A stretch of DNA of 64,000 bases from Chionoecetes opilio. Taxonomy: Eukaryota; Arthropoda; Malacostraca; Decapoda; Majidae. A program made the position numbers and the translations under genes. Below the pieces are notes generated by a model, which did no database searches, was not told the DNA's origin, and worked only from the letters and a program-made list of their open reading frames with translations. Shown in pieces: positions 11,448 to 22,933 of the stretch (within the stretch, counting starts at the first letter, position 1; each line of letters opens with the position of its first letter). The DNA is taken from assembly GCA_016584305.1 (NCBI GenBank), contig JACEEZ010022462.1, forward strand, positions 132,001 to 196,000, written 5' to 3'.

Positions 11448-12282
11448 TGTAATGTAGGGTGAGTTAGGGAGGAACTGTACATTACACAAGGATATCGTAC
11501 AGACCATGGAGGTAGTATTGGACTTCCTCCAAGGTACAGACACTCTCATGACCACATTTATAGGTTTAGAATGGTATCCCTCTAATATGTATTAGAGAAA
11601 ATGGGAGCGCACAGCTGAGGGGGATTTAAACGAATGACCCGCGGCTAAATTTTGAGGTGAGTTTTTTGCTGTTTTTTCATTTTAGATGTAATATTTCGCC
11701 ACCAGTTACCGATTTCTGGTGTCCATGAATACATCAAGAGTGTTCTGGTAAAGTACAGAACATTGAGATATGTCTACCGTAGATAACACTAGACGCCACC
11801 GGCTGTGATGTCGCCAGGCGCCAAATATTACGAATTATAGCATCACTACTGCTGTGAATGTGCCCCTGAAGATGATACACAGTAGTTTATATCATGACTG
11901 TATAATCTACCCTGCTTCAGCGTTGTTTTATGCCTTGTATCTGCAAGTATAGACGGTTTCAAATTTCACTACTCGTTTTTTTGGCGTGACCAAGGCCAAG
12001 GGAGAGACGACAGACAGCGGCTCATCGCCTTTCGGGCTGGAGGATAAAAAACACTACCGTAGCTGCAATCTTTGTAGTCGTTACCAAGGCCGTCACTCGG
12101 TTGATATTTTTGTAATTTGTTAATGTATAGCCATAATATGATACAGATGAAGACAAAATGACACAGACTGGCACTCGTGGAGATGATGGGTCCAGTCACT
12201 AACACCTGATTTCCATGCGGTCTATATTGCCAGATATGTTTTTTCTGCTGCAGTCATGGTGTAGTGTTACCACGCCGGCAGT

Positions 12283-12283
<1 letters not shown>
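11448..12283. other. No feature seen
   Basis: Unique-looking sequence without recognisable exons or repeat ends. Confidence 0.4.
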
Positions 12284-12320
<37 letters not shown>

Positions 12321-12325
12321 CTCTC

Positions 12326-12374
<49 letters not shown>

Positions 12375-12439
12375 CTCTCTCCTCTCTCTCTCTCTCTTCC
12401 TTTCCCTTCTCTCCTCTCTATCTCTCTCTTCTCTTTCCT

Positions 12440-12476
<37 letters not shown>

Positions 12477-12479
12477 CTT

Positions 12480-12523
<44 letters not shown>

Positions 12524-12534
12524 CCCTTCTCTTC

Positions 12535-12566
<32 letters not shown>

Positions 12567-12580
12567 CTTCTCTTCTCTCT

Positions 12581-12640
<60 letters not shown>
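12284..12640. repeat. Long (CT)n microsatellite
   Basis: About 360 bases of CT dinucleotides with occasional C or T insertions. The long Ser-Leu and Glu-Arg ORFs on the two strands are translations of the repeat, not genes. Confidence 0.97.
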
Positions 12641-12642
<2 letters not shown>

Positions 12643-13078
12643 TTCTTTCTTTTTCATCTATACTATTTCTTTCTCCCTCCTGCTCCTCTTCCTTCTCCCT
12701 CTTCATCCTCCACACGATGAAATATTCACGATAATAATATTCACGATAATATCACATAGCTACTGGCCATGATGTGTGTGTATGTGTGTGTGTGTGTTGT
12801 GTGTGTGTGTGACTTGACTTGATCTGGTCAGATGAGGTGATGCAAGTGACTCATATGTCACAGGATGACCACCGTGGTGTTTACATAAAAGTGGCGTCGT
12901 ATATAACTAATATAGACTAGGACATAGACCACTGTAAATCTGGACTGCGCACGAATATCGACCTGTTTGCACAAGGGCCTGAAGTCGGAGGGCCGCTCGG
13001 ATTCATATATATATATTATTATATATTATATATAATTAATTATATATACACGGATCATATAGACTGGTTTATCAGTAT

Positions 13079-13745
13079 ATATGATATACTTTAATCTTCC
13101 TAAATGTTTGTTCTATAATATTATCAAATAAAAAACAGTAAAAACACTAAAGAAATGCCATTACGAGACTGAAGAAATATGCATGAACTTAATATTCACT
13201 TCAACTCTTCGCCATTTAAAACTTTGAGTGTCAACTTTTATCATGACTGTATCAATAGAAGCGCAATTTTATTAGCTTTCCATTGATGTATTTCGTTTTC
13301 TGATAAATGAATTACCACCATGCATAAATTAGCGGTAACTAAATAAATAAAATCATCATCGGGTAATTTTCCCGATTGATGATTGATATTTATTTAGTTA
13401 ACGCTAATTTATACAGGGTGCTATTCATTTATCAGAAAATGAAATATATAAGTAAATAAATACATCATCAATCGGGAAAATTACCAGTTTGATGATTTTA
13501 TTTATTTATTTAACGCTAATTTATGCATACTTCTAATTCATTTATCAGAAAACTAAATATATCAATGGAAAGCTAATAAAATTGCGCTTCTATTGATACC
13601 CTTCATGATAAAATTTGACTCGCAAAGTTTTAAATGGCGAAGAGTTGAAGTGAATGCATATTTCTTCAGTCTCGTAATGGCATTTCTTTAGCGTGTTCTA
13701 CTGTTTTATATTTGATATATTATAGAACAAATATTTGATATGACA
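13079..13745. mobile_element. Large foldback element, copy 1
   Basis: The left arm (from about 13085: aaatgtttgttctataatat) returns in reverse complement at the right end (tattatagaacaaatattt, near 13725). Matching words in order include cattacgagactgaagaaat, caactcttcgccattt, agaagcgcaattttatta and ttctgataaatgaatt. The centre is a second inverted structure around the words cgggtaattttcccgat. No ORF of note. A partial copy of one arm is at 59874-60150. Confidence 0.8.
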
Positions 13746-13880
13746 CTTTTTCTTCATATATCAATTCTTTATTTTGTCTGTAAAAGGTCCGTGGGCATGT
13801 TATGACATGATATGACACTTTTCTTCATATATCAATTCTTTATTTTGTCTGTAAAAGGTCCGTGGGCATGGTATGACGTG
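13737..13880. repeat. 71-bp direct duplication
   Basis: atatgacactttttcttcat... through ggtccgtgggcatg occurs twice in tandem, starting at about 13737 and 13808. The second copy runs into the element at 13858-14172. Confidence 0.85.
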
Positions 13881-14172
13881 AGGTTAGTTTTTGGAAGTTT
13901 TCTTGTTGAAAAATATAAAAAGTTAAAATTATATTAGGACCAATTTACCCCAGAGTTAGGTCCAATTTACCCCATTTAGTGAAACAATGCGGTCGGCATT
14001 TCTCAGTGTATTGCTAACAGAGCTATAATGGAAATTTGTTCAAACTTTAATAACATATAGGTAGTGACCCTCTTATGATTGTATTAAATTTTTGTTTATT
14101 TACTTCAATAGATATGGAAACTAGATCAAAGTTTGTCAAAACCAGGACCAAATTACCCCGGTCGGCACTAAT
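13858..14172 (+). mobile_element. Non-autonomous DNA element, copy B
   Basis: Nearly identical to 583-904 over its whole length, including gaccaatttaccccagagtt and the end ccccggtcggcactaat. It lacks the transposase remnant found upstream of copy A. Confidence 0.65.
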
Positions 14173-14711
14173 AACTCTTTAAATAAAATAATAAAAGAAC
14201 ACATTATACACCAGTGCTTCGCCTATTGTTTATTTGTATAACTTCTAAGCAATATTACACATTACACTGCATCTTTTAAAAATACTGAAATACTTTGCCA
14301 GGAATATTCAGAGGGTTTGGTTTTCTGAGAGGTAATGTGGAGCCGTGTTTTGTGACGTGCCATGGCGGGTGTGCTCGGGCGGTGCCTCCCCGTCATGGGC
14401 GCAAAAACCCCGTGTTGACAGGACGCGCCTGCAATGTTGTTTCGCTGTTCTCGCATCAGCCTTATTTTATTTGAATTATATAATCTCTGAGGAATGTGAG
14501 GTGTAGAGACGTCAACAACAGCAGCAACAGCGGGTGCGTAGTGTTGGTGACATGATGACCTTGTTGATTACGCCGCCGGCGGAACGCGACAAAGGGGTGC
14601 CCGCCGTGGCTGCCCAGACGCACGTCCCCACCTGCGTCACTTCCTACCCACCAAAAAAATGACATTCCTTCCACGCATTCATAATATTTTTTTTCTCACG
14701 TTCATTAGCTT
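14173..14711. other. No gene seen
   Basis: Includes a GC-rich patch at 14560-14650 and a cagcaacagc run. No splice-bounded reading frame. Confidence 0.4.

Positions 14712-14801
<90 letters not shown>
14712..14801. repeat. (CA)n microsatellite abutting a SINE head
   Basis: About 44 CA units ending just upstream of the tRNA-like head at 14812. Confidence 0.97.
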
Positions 14802-14811
14802 CGCTTACATC

Positions 14812-15120
14812 ACTCGATGGTCCAGTGGATAAGAGCTTGGCGCGCCATTCTGTGGTTAGTCGGTTCGAATCCCCGCTAGCTCCCGGGGACTTTTTACTGA
14901 CATATGCGGCTGGTTACTGTCCCCCTTGAGCAAGCGGATGGGGTGTGTGGTGTGTGAGGTCTCAGCCTTACCCAAAGATCGGTGATAATGAGCTTTAAGC
15001 TTACTCCAGGAGGGTGAAATTGGCGATCGCGAGCCCGGCTCGCGTGGACAAGACCATGGGTGAATAACCCCCCCCCCCCATGACAGTGGAGGTGTGACTC
15101 TAATCATCAATAGAGTGAGG
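14812..15120 (+). mobile_element. tRNA-derived SINE, second family, copy 1
   Basis: The head has an A box-like segment (tggtccagtggataagagc) and a B box (ggttcgaatcccc) at the expected spacing. The body contains ttactgtcccccttgagcaa, ggtctcagccttaccca and gcgatcgcga. The same body words occur at 19456-19705 (+), 22101-22345 (-) and 22365-22640 (-). The tRNA origin of the head is inferred, and the isotype is not clear. Confidence 0.75.
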
Positions 15121-15761
15121 AGCCATGTACTCCATATTAGAATAGACGGCTGCTAAAAGAACCATCATCACTACTAGGTACTACCATTCCCATCAACACA
15201 ATCAACCATCAGCATTGCCGTCACTGTCATCACTTCTTCGTCATCATTACCAACAACGCTTCCCTCACCATCGAAACCATATGATTAGAGAGAAAAAATG
15301 TATAGAACATCGTACTTAACTTTGACATTAGCGCTACAGCCTGAAGGTTACTACACATGCCTGTCCTTCCTTGTCCCCCCACGTATACCGGTGGGGAAGA
15401 GGCAAAGTAACTATATATATATATAATAAGAACTAAGTGTATTGGTATTAACTAAGTGTCTATTGGTACTCTGGAAGAGGCGACTAGGGAGCGGCGTCAT
15501 GCTTGCGTCCATGGCTATCCTTATCCTCCCTGGTAGGTGTGGAAGGTCGGGACACCAGTATTCTCTGTTGACTAGCCGTGAGAACCAAGACGTAATTGTC
15601 ACGGTGCCTCAAGTACAAGAGGGATGTGACCAAGACCAAGGGATAGAGAGAGGGTACTTCTAAACTCCCTTGGCCTTGGATGTGACCTTTTTGCTTTGTT
15701 TTGTTTCCTACTACCCTTATGTGGTCTAATGAGGGAGAGCTTTTTGATTTGCACCTCTTCA
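15121..15761. other. No feature seen
   Basis: Cat/atc-rich stretch at 15165-15260, then ordinary sequence. No supported exon. Confidence 0.4.
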
Positions 15762-16525
15762 TGTCTCGTAGGTGGCGAATCGGCGTTCACTTTGTCTCGT
15801 AGGTGGCGAATTAGCGTTCACTTTATTTCGTAGGTTGCGAATCGGCGTACACTTTGTCTCGTAGGTGGCGAATTAGCGTTCACTTTGTTTCGTAGGTTGC
15901 GAATCGGCGTTCACTTTGTTTCGTGGGTGGCGAATCGGCGTTCTCTTTGTCTCGTAGGTGGCGAATTGGCGTTCACTTTGTTTCGTAGGTTGCGAATTAG
16001 CGTTCACTTTGTTTCGTAGGTTGCGAATCGGCGTTCACTTTGTTTCGTAGGTGGCGAATTAGCGTTCACTTTGTTTCGTAGGTTGCGAATCGGCGTTCAC
16101 TTTGTCTCGTAGGTGGCGAATCGGCGTTCTCTTTGTCTCGTAGGTGGCGAATTGGCGTTCACTTTGTCTCGTAGGTGGCGAATTGGCGTTCACTTTGTCT
16201 CGTAGGTGGCGAATTGGCGTTCACTTTTGTCTCGTAGGTTGCGAATCGGCGTTCACTTTGTTTCGTAGGTTGCGAATCGGCGTTCACTTTGTTTCGTAGG
16301 TTGCGAATTAGCGTTCACTTTGTTTCGTAGGTTGCGAATCGGCGTTCACTTTGTTTCGTAGGTGGCGAATTAGCGTTCACTTTGTTTCGTAGGTTGCGAA
16401 TCGGCGTTCACTTTGTTTCGTAGGTTGCGAATTAGCGTTCACTTTGTTTCGTAGGTTGCGAATCGGCGTTCACTTTGTCTCGTAGGTGGCGAATTGGCGT
16501 TCATTTTGTCTCGTAGGTGGCGATG
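15762..16525. repeat. 31-bp minisatellite, about 24 copies
   Basis: The unit tttcgtaggttgcgaatcgg plus cgttcactttg recurs every 31 bases. Units differ at a few fixed positions (tct/ttt, ggt-gg/ggt-tg, aatcgg/aattgg/aattag). There are no unique spacers, so it is not a CRISPR array. It lies in no recognisable gene. Confidence 0.95.
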
Positions 16526-16605
16526 AGGAAGGAGCGATTGACGGAGGTGCATGTTCAAGAGTTAATACGGAGATGAATATGCATGGTAGGCGTCCAGCAG
16601 CGGAA

Positions 16606-16640
<35 letters not shown>
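16606..16640. repeat. (AAT)n microsatellite
   Basis: About 11 aat/taa units. Confidence 0.95.
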
Positions 16641-16642
<2 letters not shown>

Positions 16643-16860
16643 CAATTTTATTCTCATCCGAAGGTATACAGGAAAAACAATAACAACATAATATATAGAC
16701 ATGACGGAATGAACTTAAGTACTAAAGTAAAGCAAATAAAGGAAGGTATAGGAAGTATATAGGAATTGTATTAAGGGGAAGAAAGGTGATGATGATTATG
16801 AGATGTGAGACTGCATGAGGAATGTAAGATTGACCTTATGATCAGCTTCACGGTGGAGGG

Positions 16861-16892
<32 letters not shown>

Positions 16893-16966
16893 GACACAGA
16901 CACAGACACAGACACAGACACAGACACAGACACAGACACACACACAGACACACACACACACACACA
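16861..16966. repeat. Compound (AC)n/(ACAGAC)n microsatellite
   Basis: AC units change into a hexamer acagac tract and back to AC. Confidence 0.95.
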
Positions 16967-17075
16967 ATAATGCAAGAAGTATTCAGGACTTCAAAGGCAA
17001 GCTGGATAATAGTAGATTTGGAGACGGGACAGTACGAGCATAGCTCTTTTCCTGTATGTTAACATACACTAGGTA

Positions 17076-17076
17076 A

Positions 17077-17126
<50 letters not shown>

Positions 17127-17336
17127 CACACACACACACACACACACAACACACACACACACACCCGAACTAAATTGGCCTACCCCTCTGTTTTTATTTT
17201 ATTCTCTTACTGTCTTCTTTATAGGGACTGGCAACTAAGCGGGCTTTGTGTTTCTCATTTTTGTTGTGCCCTTGGCCAGTTCCTTGTGATGAAAAAAAAA
17301 AAAAAAAAAAAAAAAAACAGACAACACACAGACACA

Positions 17337-17400
<64 letters not shown>
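17076..17400. repeat. Two (AC)n tracts and an A-run
   Basis: (AC)n at 17076-17164; a run of about 25 A followed by acagac and (AC)n at 17293-17400. The sequence between them (17165-17290) shows nothing recognisable. Confidence 0.95.
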
Positions 17401-17403
<3 letters not shown>

Positions 17404-17430
17404 GGTAATTCGTTGGTGTTTACACAGCCC

Positions 17431-17512
17431 GTCAGGGTGGCAAGGTTGGTAGAGACGTGAGCTTGCAATGTGCAGAGTCCCTGCGCATTCGGTCAGCGGT
17501 TCGAGTCCGCCT
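17431..17512 (+). repeat. tRNA-like SINE head, third type
   Basis: An A box-like segment (tggcaaggttggtagag) is followed, after an arm long enough for a variable loop, by a T-arm with B box (gcggttcgagtccgc). The ends do not form a full acceptor stem, so I read it as a decayed tRNA-derived SINE head. It starts about 30 bases after a long (AC)n tract. Confidence 0.55.
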
Positions 17513-17930
17513 AGTTCGTGCTGACGTGGCGGCGCTTTGTATAGTCAATAACCTTGTAGTTGGTACTTACAAAGTGTCTAGATAGGATGAAAATCTTATC
17601 TGGTGTTTACAGGTGTTTACAATTCCACTCTCAGGGCAAGCGTCATCCTAGTCACCCAAGGACGCGATACTCTAAACACATCGCCGTAGAAACACTGCAA
17701 TAACATCAACATCATGCAGATTATCACATAGCACGTCACTGCCTTGGAATCCACTTCAATCCAGTGAGGGAAGCCTATTCAACCGTGTCCCATTATCAAG
17801 TCATCAAGATCCCGTTGCCAGAGGGTGATAGTGATGAGAGGGAGAGGTGAAACAGAAGGCCGCGTGTCCCATGGGCTGTGTGGCTACAACGCTTTAAGGA
17901 AGGAGCTGTGGGAGGGGATGCTTAAAGGTA

Positions 17931-18143
17931 TACTCGCCGCACGTTAAGGTGGCGAAAATGGGGCCCCTTTAATTAATTCACTCCCCTCTTCCGAACGCAT
18001 GGGATTGGCTGAGGTGTTGGGTGAGAATGCCTTACTCCAAGTTCCGCCCTAAATCCCCAACACCCAACACCTCAGCCAATCCCGTGTGTTCGGAAGAGGG
18101 GGTGAGGGGGCCCCATTTTCGCCAACTTAACGTGCGGCGAGTA
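17931..18143. mobile_element. Foldback element with ttaacgtgcgg ends, copy 1
   Basis: The left end tactcgccgcacgttaa is the complement of the right end ttaacgtgcggcgagta. The arms continue through gcgaaaatggggcccc, the cggaagagg region and ggattggctgaggtgttggg. About 213 bp with a short loop. A second copy is at 24244-24480. Confidence 0.85.
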
Positions 18144-18529
18144 TGGTGTACCGTACCTGTAAGAGATGGGTTGCAGAGGAAGGGGATGGAGGAGAAGCCA
18201 CGTTTTAGGAGCTAACTAGCAGAGTATTACGGGGGAAGGAGCTACGTAAGCGAAACCATAAGGGAGCTATGGCAAACACTGACTACGAAGGGCGAGGATG
18301 AATGTGACTATAGAGATCCATTGACTTTTTAACGATAGATAGATAATGATAGATGGTCAGTTGATCTTTGTGACTATAGAGATGGAAGCAGTGGCGGGGC
18401 GGGGAAAGGAGGAAGAGAGGTGAGTGCAGGAGTGACTAAATAGTTGGTTGAAAGGAAGGTGAACCCAGAAATATCATAAAAACATAAGAAAGCTACAAGA
18501 GACCGTGAGACTTGCCTACACGTGGTAAT

Positions 18530-18533
<4 letters not shown>
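18144..18533. other. No gene; dispersed short motif near 18488-18530
   Basis: aagctacaagagaccgtgag...acacgtggtaattcct is one of four related short motifs (see 21578, 45785 and 53048). A tgactatagagat word is duplicated near 18305 and 18370. Confidence 0.45.
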
Positions 18534-18621
<88 letters not shown>

Positions 18622-18643
18622 CTTAGAGAGACAAGAGAGAACC

Positions 18644-18685
<42 letters not shown>

Positions 18686-18712
18686 AGAGAGACAAGAGAG
18701 AGAGAGAGAGAC
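18534..18712. repeat. (GA)n microsatellite
   Basis: About 180 bases of GA with interruptions. ORFs through it encode only Arg-Glu or Leu-Ser repeats. Confidence 0.97.
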
Positions 18713-19311
18713 TTAAAGATGGTAGTGAAACCCTTTTCTGAAGCACAGATGGTGAACCCAGAAATGTCGGAGGAGGCAGGAGGCGCGTCTAAGAAGGAAA
18801 GAAAGAAAGGTGAAGGGAGAGGGAGGCATCGTAAGGTCTTCTTGTGACCTCTTCTGCTTAGGATCGCTTTAAAGAGGGGTCAAAGATGGGGTCAGAGGGA
18901 TGCATCCAGTGTAGGTGAAGGGGTAGGTCAAGAAAGGGACGGCTCACAACATAGCGGGATGGGGTCAATACAGGTCATGATGGGGATTGGAGGAGGGACT
19001 TAGGGGGGGGGGATGGGAGAAAGGGGGAAATTGTGAAACCTGTAGTGTGTTCGCCTGTAGAGGACAGTGTGTGTGTGTGTGGGGGGGGGGGGCAAGACGC
19101 CTCGGAATGTCATTGTCACTACTTGGTAACACGTACTCGTCTCTCCTTTCCTGGTGCACCTCAACAACCTGCATCATCCTCCTGCGTCATGCTTGATGGG
19201 CGCCCTCCCTCCATACTTGTAACTTCCCTCCTTTGCCTTCTCTGTGTTTATCTTCTGCTGCACTTCACCATCTGCGCTTCAAAAAAGGGCTTCACTACCA
19301 TCTTTAAGTTT

Positions 19312-19327
19312 TCTCTCTCTCTCTCTC

Positions 19328-19403
<76 letters not shown>

Positions 19404-19453
19404 CTCTCTCTCCTCTCTCTCTCTCTTCCTCTCTCTCTCTCTCTCTCTCTCTC
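19312..19453. repeat. (CT)n microsatellite
   Basis: About 140 bases of interrupted CT, ending where a SINE copy begins. Confidence 0.97.
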
Positions 19454-19455
19454 AT

Positions 19456-19705
19456 CCACCGCCTTTGTGGTCTGATGGAAGCATCTACGCCTGCTGTTCA
19501 GCATATCGCGAGTTAAAGCCCGCTTAGGGTGGATTCTACTGACAGCACAGGTTGTTACTGTCCCCCTTGAGCAAGTGGATGGGGTGTGTGAGGTCTCAGC
19601 TTTACCCACAGAACGGTGTCTATGAGCACGTATCTCTTTCCAGGGGAGTAATAACTGGCGATCGCGAATTCAGCGCGCGTGATCGAGACTGTCTAGTTTT
19701 CATCC
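19456..19705 (+). mobile_element. tRNA-derived SINE, second family, copy 2
   Basis: Shares ttactgtcccccttgagcaa, ggatggggtgtgtgaggtct and ggcgatcgcga with 14812-15120. The head is diverged and its B box is decayed (gagttaaagccc). Confidence 0.65.
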
Positions 19706-20590
19706 ATCTCTCATTCTTGTCACACTTCCTTCCCCACTTTTCTCTCCTTAGTCCCTCCTTCCTTCCCCACTTCACACTTTCTCTCTCTCCCTAGTCCCTC
19801 CTTCCTTCCCTACTCACACTTCCTTCTCCCTATCCCTCCTTCCTTCCCCACTTCACACTTTCTCTCTCCTAGTCCCTCCTTCCTTCCCTACTCACACTTC
19901 TCTCTCCCTAGTCCCTCCTTCCTTCCCCACTTCACACTTCTCTCTCCCTAGTCCCTCCTTCCTTCCCTACTCACACTTCTCTCTCCCTAGTCCCTCCTTC
20001 CTTCCCCACTTCACACTTCTCTCTCCCTAGTCCCTCCTTCCTTCCCCACTTCACACTTCTCTCTCCTAGTCCCTCCTTCCTTCCCCACTTCACACTTTCT
20101 CTCCCTAGTCCCTTCCTTCCTTCCACTTCACACTTCTCTCTCCCTAGTCCCCTCCTTCCTTCCCCACTTCACACTTCTCTCTCCTTATTCCCTCCTTCCT
20201 TCCCTACTCACACTTCTCTCTCCCTAGTCCCTCCTTCCTTCCCCACTTCACACTTTTCTCTCCCTAGTCCCTCCTTCCTTCCCTACTCACACTTCTCTCT
20301 CCCTAGTCCCTCCTTCCTTCCCCACTTCACACTTTCTCTCCCTAGTCCCTCCTTCCTTCCCTACTCACACTTCTCTCTCCCTAGTCCCTCCTTCCTTCCC
20401 CACTTCACACTCCTCTCTCCCTAGTCCCTCCTTCCTTCCCTACTCACACTTCTCTCTCCCTAGTCCCTCCTTCCTTCCCCACTTCACACTTCTCTCTCCC
20501 TAGTCCCTCCTTCCTTCCCCACTTCACACTTCTCTCTCCCTAGTCCCTCCTTCCTTCCCCACTTCACACTCCTCTCTCCTTATTCCCTTC
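19690..20590. repeat. Pyrimidine-rich minisatellite, about 40-bp unit
   Basis: Repeats of ctctctccctagtccctcct + tccttccc alternate with two endings, cacttcacactt and tactcacactt. There are more than 20 units, with the T/C-rich strand being plus. No coding potential. Confidence 0.93.
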
Positions 20591-21078
20591 TTCTTATCAG
20601 AGTCGCACTTCTATAGTCTCTCTCTATTCCTGCCTTCCCTCCGTCAGCTGGTTTTGGTGTGCTCTAGTTACTGCGCCTTACTACACCCAATCTTATCCTT
20701 AACTCTTCACTACTGCTTTTGTGCTACACGGCCACCCTCCCTCCTATCTGATACGCGTGCTATATTATGTATGTATGTGTACCCTATGTACTATAATTAT
20801 GCACTTTGATACTTTGTCCCCTAATGTGCCTATATTATGTATTTTTTGTTTTGCTCTCGTACGTAAGTTAACTTAAGTCGTGTTGTTGTTGCTTTTTTTG
20901 TCTATGCCTCCGGGTGATAATATAATCACTATTATTATTATTATTATTATTATGCACTGCCTCGTTATGCTCATCCACATTATTCTTACTTTGTTAATTT
21001 CCGTACAATGCTTTTTTTTTAGTATTGCGTCTCCTTTATTATATTAGATGATTGGAATGGGCTAAGTCATGGGGTAGT
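20591..21078. other. No gene seen
   Basis: T-rich sequence with an (ATT)n tract at about 20930-20952. Confidence 0.45.
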
Positions 21079-21283
21079 TATAGTCTATTCACTTAAGCTG
21101 GATTCTTGGGAGCTGCTCGATGCCTACCCGAGTATGTAAGGACGTCGCTGATTGGCTGATGCACGCAGGCTGGGTGGTGATGGTGGTGGTATTTTGGTAG
21201 CATCAGCCAATCAGCGACGTCCTTACATACTCGGGTAGGCATCGAACAGCTCCCAAGAATCCAGCTTAAGTGAATAGACTTTA
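21079..21283. mobile_element. Foldback element with agtctattcac ends, copy 1
   Basis: Arms of about 85 bases run from tagtctattcacttaagctg through gcctacccgagtatgtaagg to gctgattggctgatg and return in reverse complement. The loop includes a ggtggtgatggtggtggt run. Copy 2 is at 42486-42690 with only a few differences. Confidence 0.88.
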
Positions 21284-21361
21284 GTGCGGGGTTAATAGGG
21301 GAGTTTTAAAAGGAGGCTAGACAATTTCATGGATGGGGATGAAAGGTGGATGTAGGTAGTG

Positions 21362-21578
21362 TTAACCCCTTGAGACCCATAAAGTAATTTCCATTGTTAT
21401 TTGGGTCCCATTAGACCGTTTTTAGTGAATATAAGCAATATGTATTTTATAGATATGACCTGTTTAGTATCCTTGTCGGCTAACTAATTTAGTATATTAA
21501 GTTACTTTTTGTTATTTTATTGCTAATAACATACAATTTTTCATAGCAAAGGAAAGATGTGGGTGTGAAGGGGCTTAA
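21362..21578 (+). mobile_element. piggyBac-like MITE (TTAA-flanked), copy 2
   Basis: TTAACCCCTTGAGACCC left end and ggtgtgaaggggc-TTAA right end; internal sequence as at 7382-7595. Confidence 0.75.
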
Positions 21579-22032
21579 TTAAGTAACAGGAACTACCACG
21601 TGTAGGTATCACGGCCTCTTGTAGCTTCCTTATGTTCTTATTACCATTAACACAGACACCTGGTAACATATACGTACAAACACATTCAAACACCTCGACC
21701 AAAATAGCTGTAGCATTACGTGAATCCTGCGATGGGCCGGACACGACACCGGGAGGAGGCGATGTTATAGCATGGGCTTTAAAGCGGGCAGTGAGGGGAA
21801 GGGAAGTGTCACCATCATCATCATCCTCGCCGCCACCACCACAATGGTTACCTTCAATAGTACGTATTGGAATAAAGAGGCGGATTGAGATTAAAGGTCA
21901 TAGTGTGGCAAGGTGAGGAGGCGCACTTTATAACAGCTGCTGCTGGCGGGGGATCACTGCAGGGAGGCACAGGGAGTGAAGGGCGCTGATGTATACGTAT
22001 TGTTTACTTCCTCCCATCAAACTTCAGCACCA

Positions 22033-22035
<3 letters not shown>
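21579..22035. other. No gene; dispersed short motif near 21578-21640
   Basis: Contains the minus-strand copy of the short motif seen at 18488, 45785 and 53048. The 95-codon ORF at 21632-21916 has no support beyond being open. Confidence 0.45.

Positions 22036-22102
<67 letters not shown>
22036..22102. repeat. (GT)n microsatellite at a SINE tail
   Basis: About 33 GT units immediately adjoining the 3' end of the minus-strand SINE that follows. Confidence 0.97.
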
Positions 22103-22103
<1 letters not shown>

Positions 22104-22345
22104 ATTCATCCACGATCGTGACCACTCGAGCTGGACTCGCGATCGCCGGCTCTTATCCTCCCGGAAAGTCAGAGCTCATAGTGACCGATCTATGGGTAAG
22201 GCTGGTACCTCACACACCCCATCCCCTTGCTCAAGGGGGACAGTAACAACCTGTGATGTCAGAGAATTCCACCCTGAGCGGGATTTGAACTGCCAATTTA
22301 CTGGACAGTATACGCGGAGGCGCATCCGACCATTCCACACCGGTG
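22101..22345 (-). mobile_element. tRNA-derived SINE, second family, copy 3
   Basis: On the minus strand it has a B box-like ggcagttcaaatccc, then the body words ttactgtcccccttgagcaa, ggggtgtgtgagg and ggcgatcgcga. It ends in the (AC)n tract at 22036-22102. Confidence 0.75.
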
Positions 22346-22364
22346 TTTGTGTGTGTGTGTGTGT

Positions 22365-22640
22365 GTGTCATTCATTCACTCTTGGTCTTACCCACGCGCG
22401 TCGGACTCGCGATCGTCAGTTTCACCCTCCCGGAGCGAGCTTGGAGCTCATCATTACCGATCTTTGGGTAATGCTGGGACCTCACCCCCCCCCCCCCCCC
22501 CCCCTCCATGCCCTTGGTCAAGGGAGACAATAACTGCCCGAATTTCTCTGTGAAGAATCCCCGGGAGCAGCGAAGATTCGAACAGGCTAAGCACATAATG
22601 GCAGGCCAGCGCGCTATCCACTTGACCATCGGGCGGTGTG
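22365..22640 (-). mobile_element. tRNA-derived SINE, second family, copy 4
   Basis: On the minus strand the head reads ggtcaagtggatagcgcgct then gttcgaatcttcg (decayed B box). The body has gacgatcgcgag and ends in (AC)n. A run of about 20 C at 22485-22504 interrupts the body. Confidence 0.7.
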
Positions 22641-22734
22641 TGTGTATTCATCTACAGTAGTTGTATTTTACAGGGTCAGAGCAAAGCTCGTATGGCCCCG
22701 TCTCCATATCAACATTTATTTTTCTCATTCATCC

Positions 22735-22933
22735 TTAGTGTTGGCCGAAGCCACCACCCCGGGAGGGGGGGTCACAAACCCCCGGCTAACACCCGGTACC
22801 CATTCACTGCTGGGTGGACAGGGGCTCGGGTTTTAAGAAGACCGCCCGTCTGTCTTCGCTCCGCCCGGGGATCGAACCCGGGACTTTTCGGTTGTGAGCC
22901 GAGCGTGCTAACTACGTACACTACGGAGTTCCC
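22735..22933 (-). mobile_element. tRNA-Val-derived SINE, copy 2
   Basis: Matches 3726-3990 closely through the body (ttggccgaagccaccacccc; cccggtacccattcactgct) and the tRNA-like head with anticodon-loop ctcacaa and B box gggttcgatcccc. The A box is damaged (gtgtacgtagttag). Confidence 0.85.

Noticed and set aside
12215..12772. Long Ser/Leu and Glu/Arg ORFs on both strands
   Set aside because: They are translations of the (CT)n microsatellite. The same applies to ORFs at 18512-18847, 19033-19609, 27024-27221 and 60139-60643.
15762..16525. Possible CRISPR-like array
   Set aside because: Repeats are contiguous with no unique spacers, and the window is eukaryotic.
21632..21916. 95-codon ORF
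   Set aside because: No splice, start-context or motif support; crosses a Ser/Pro trinucleotide run.
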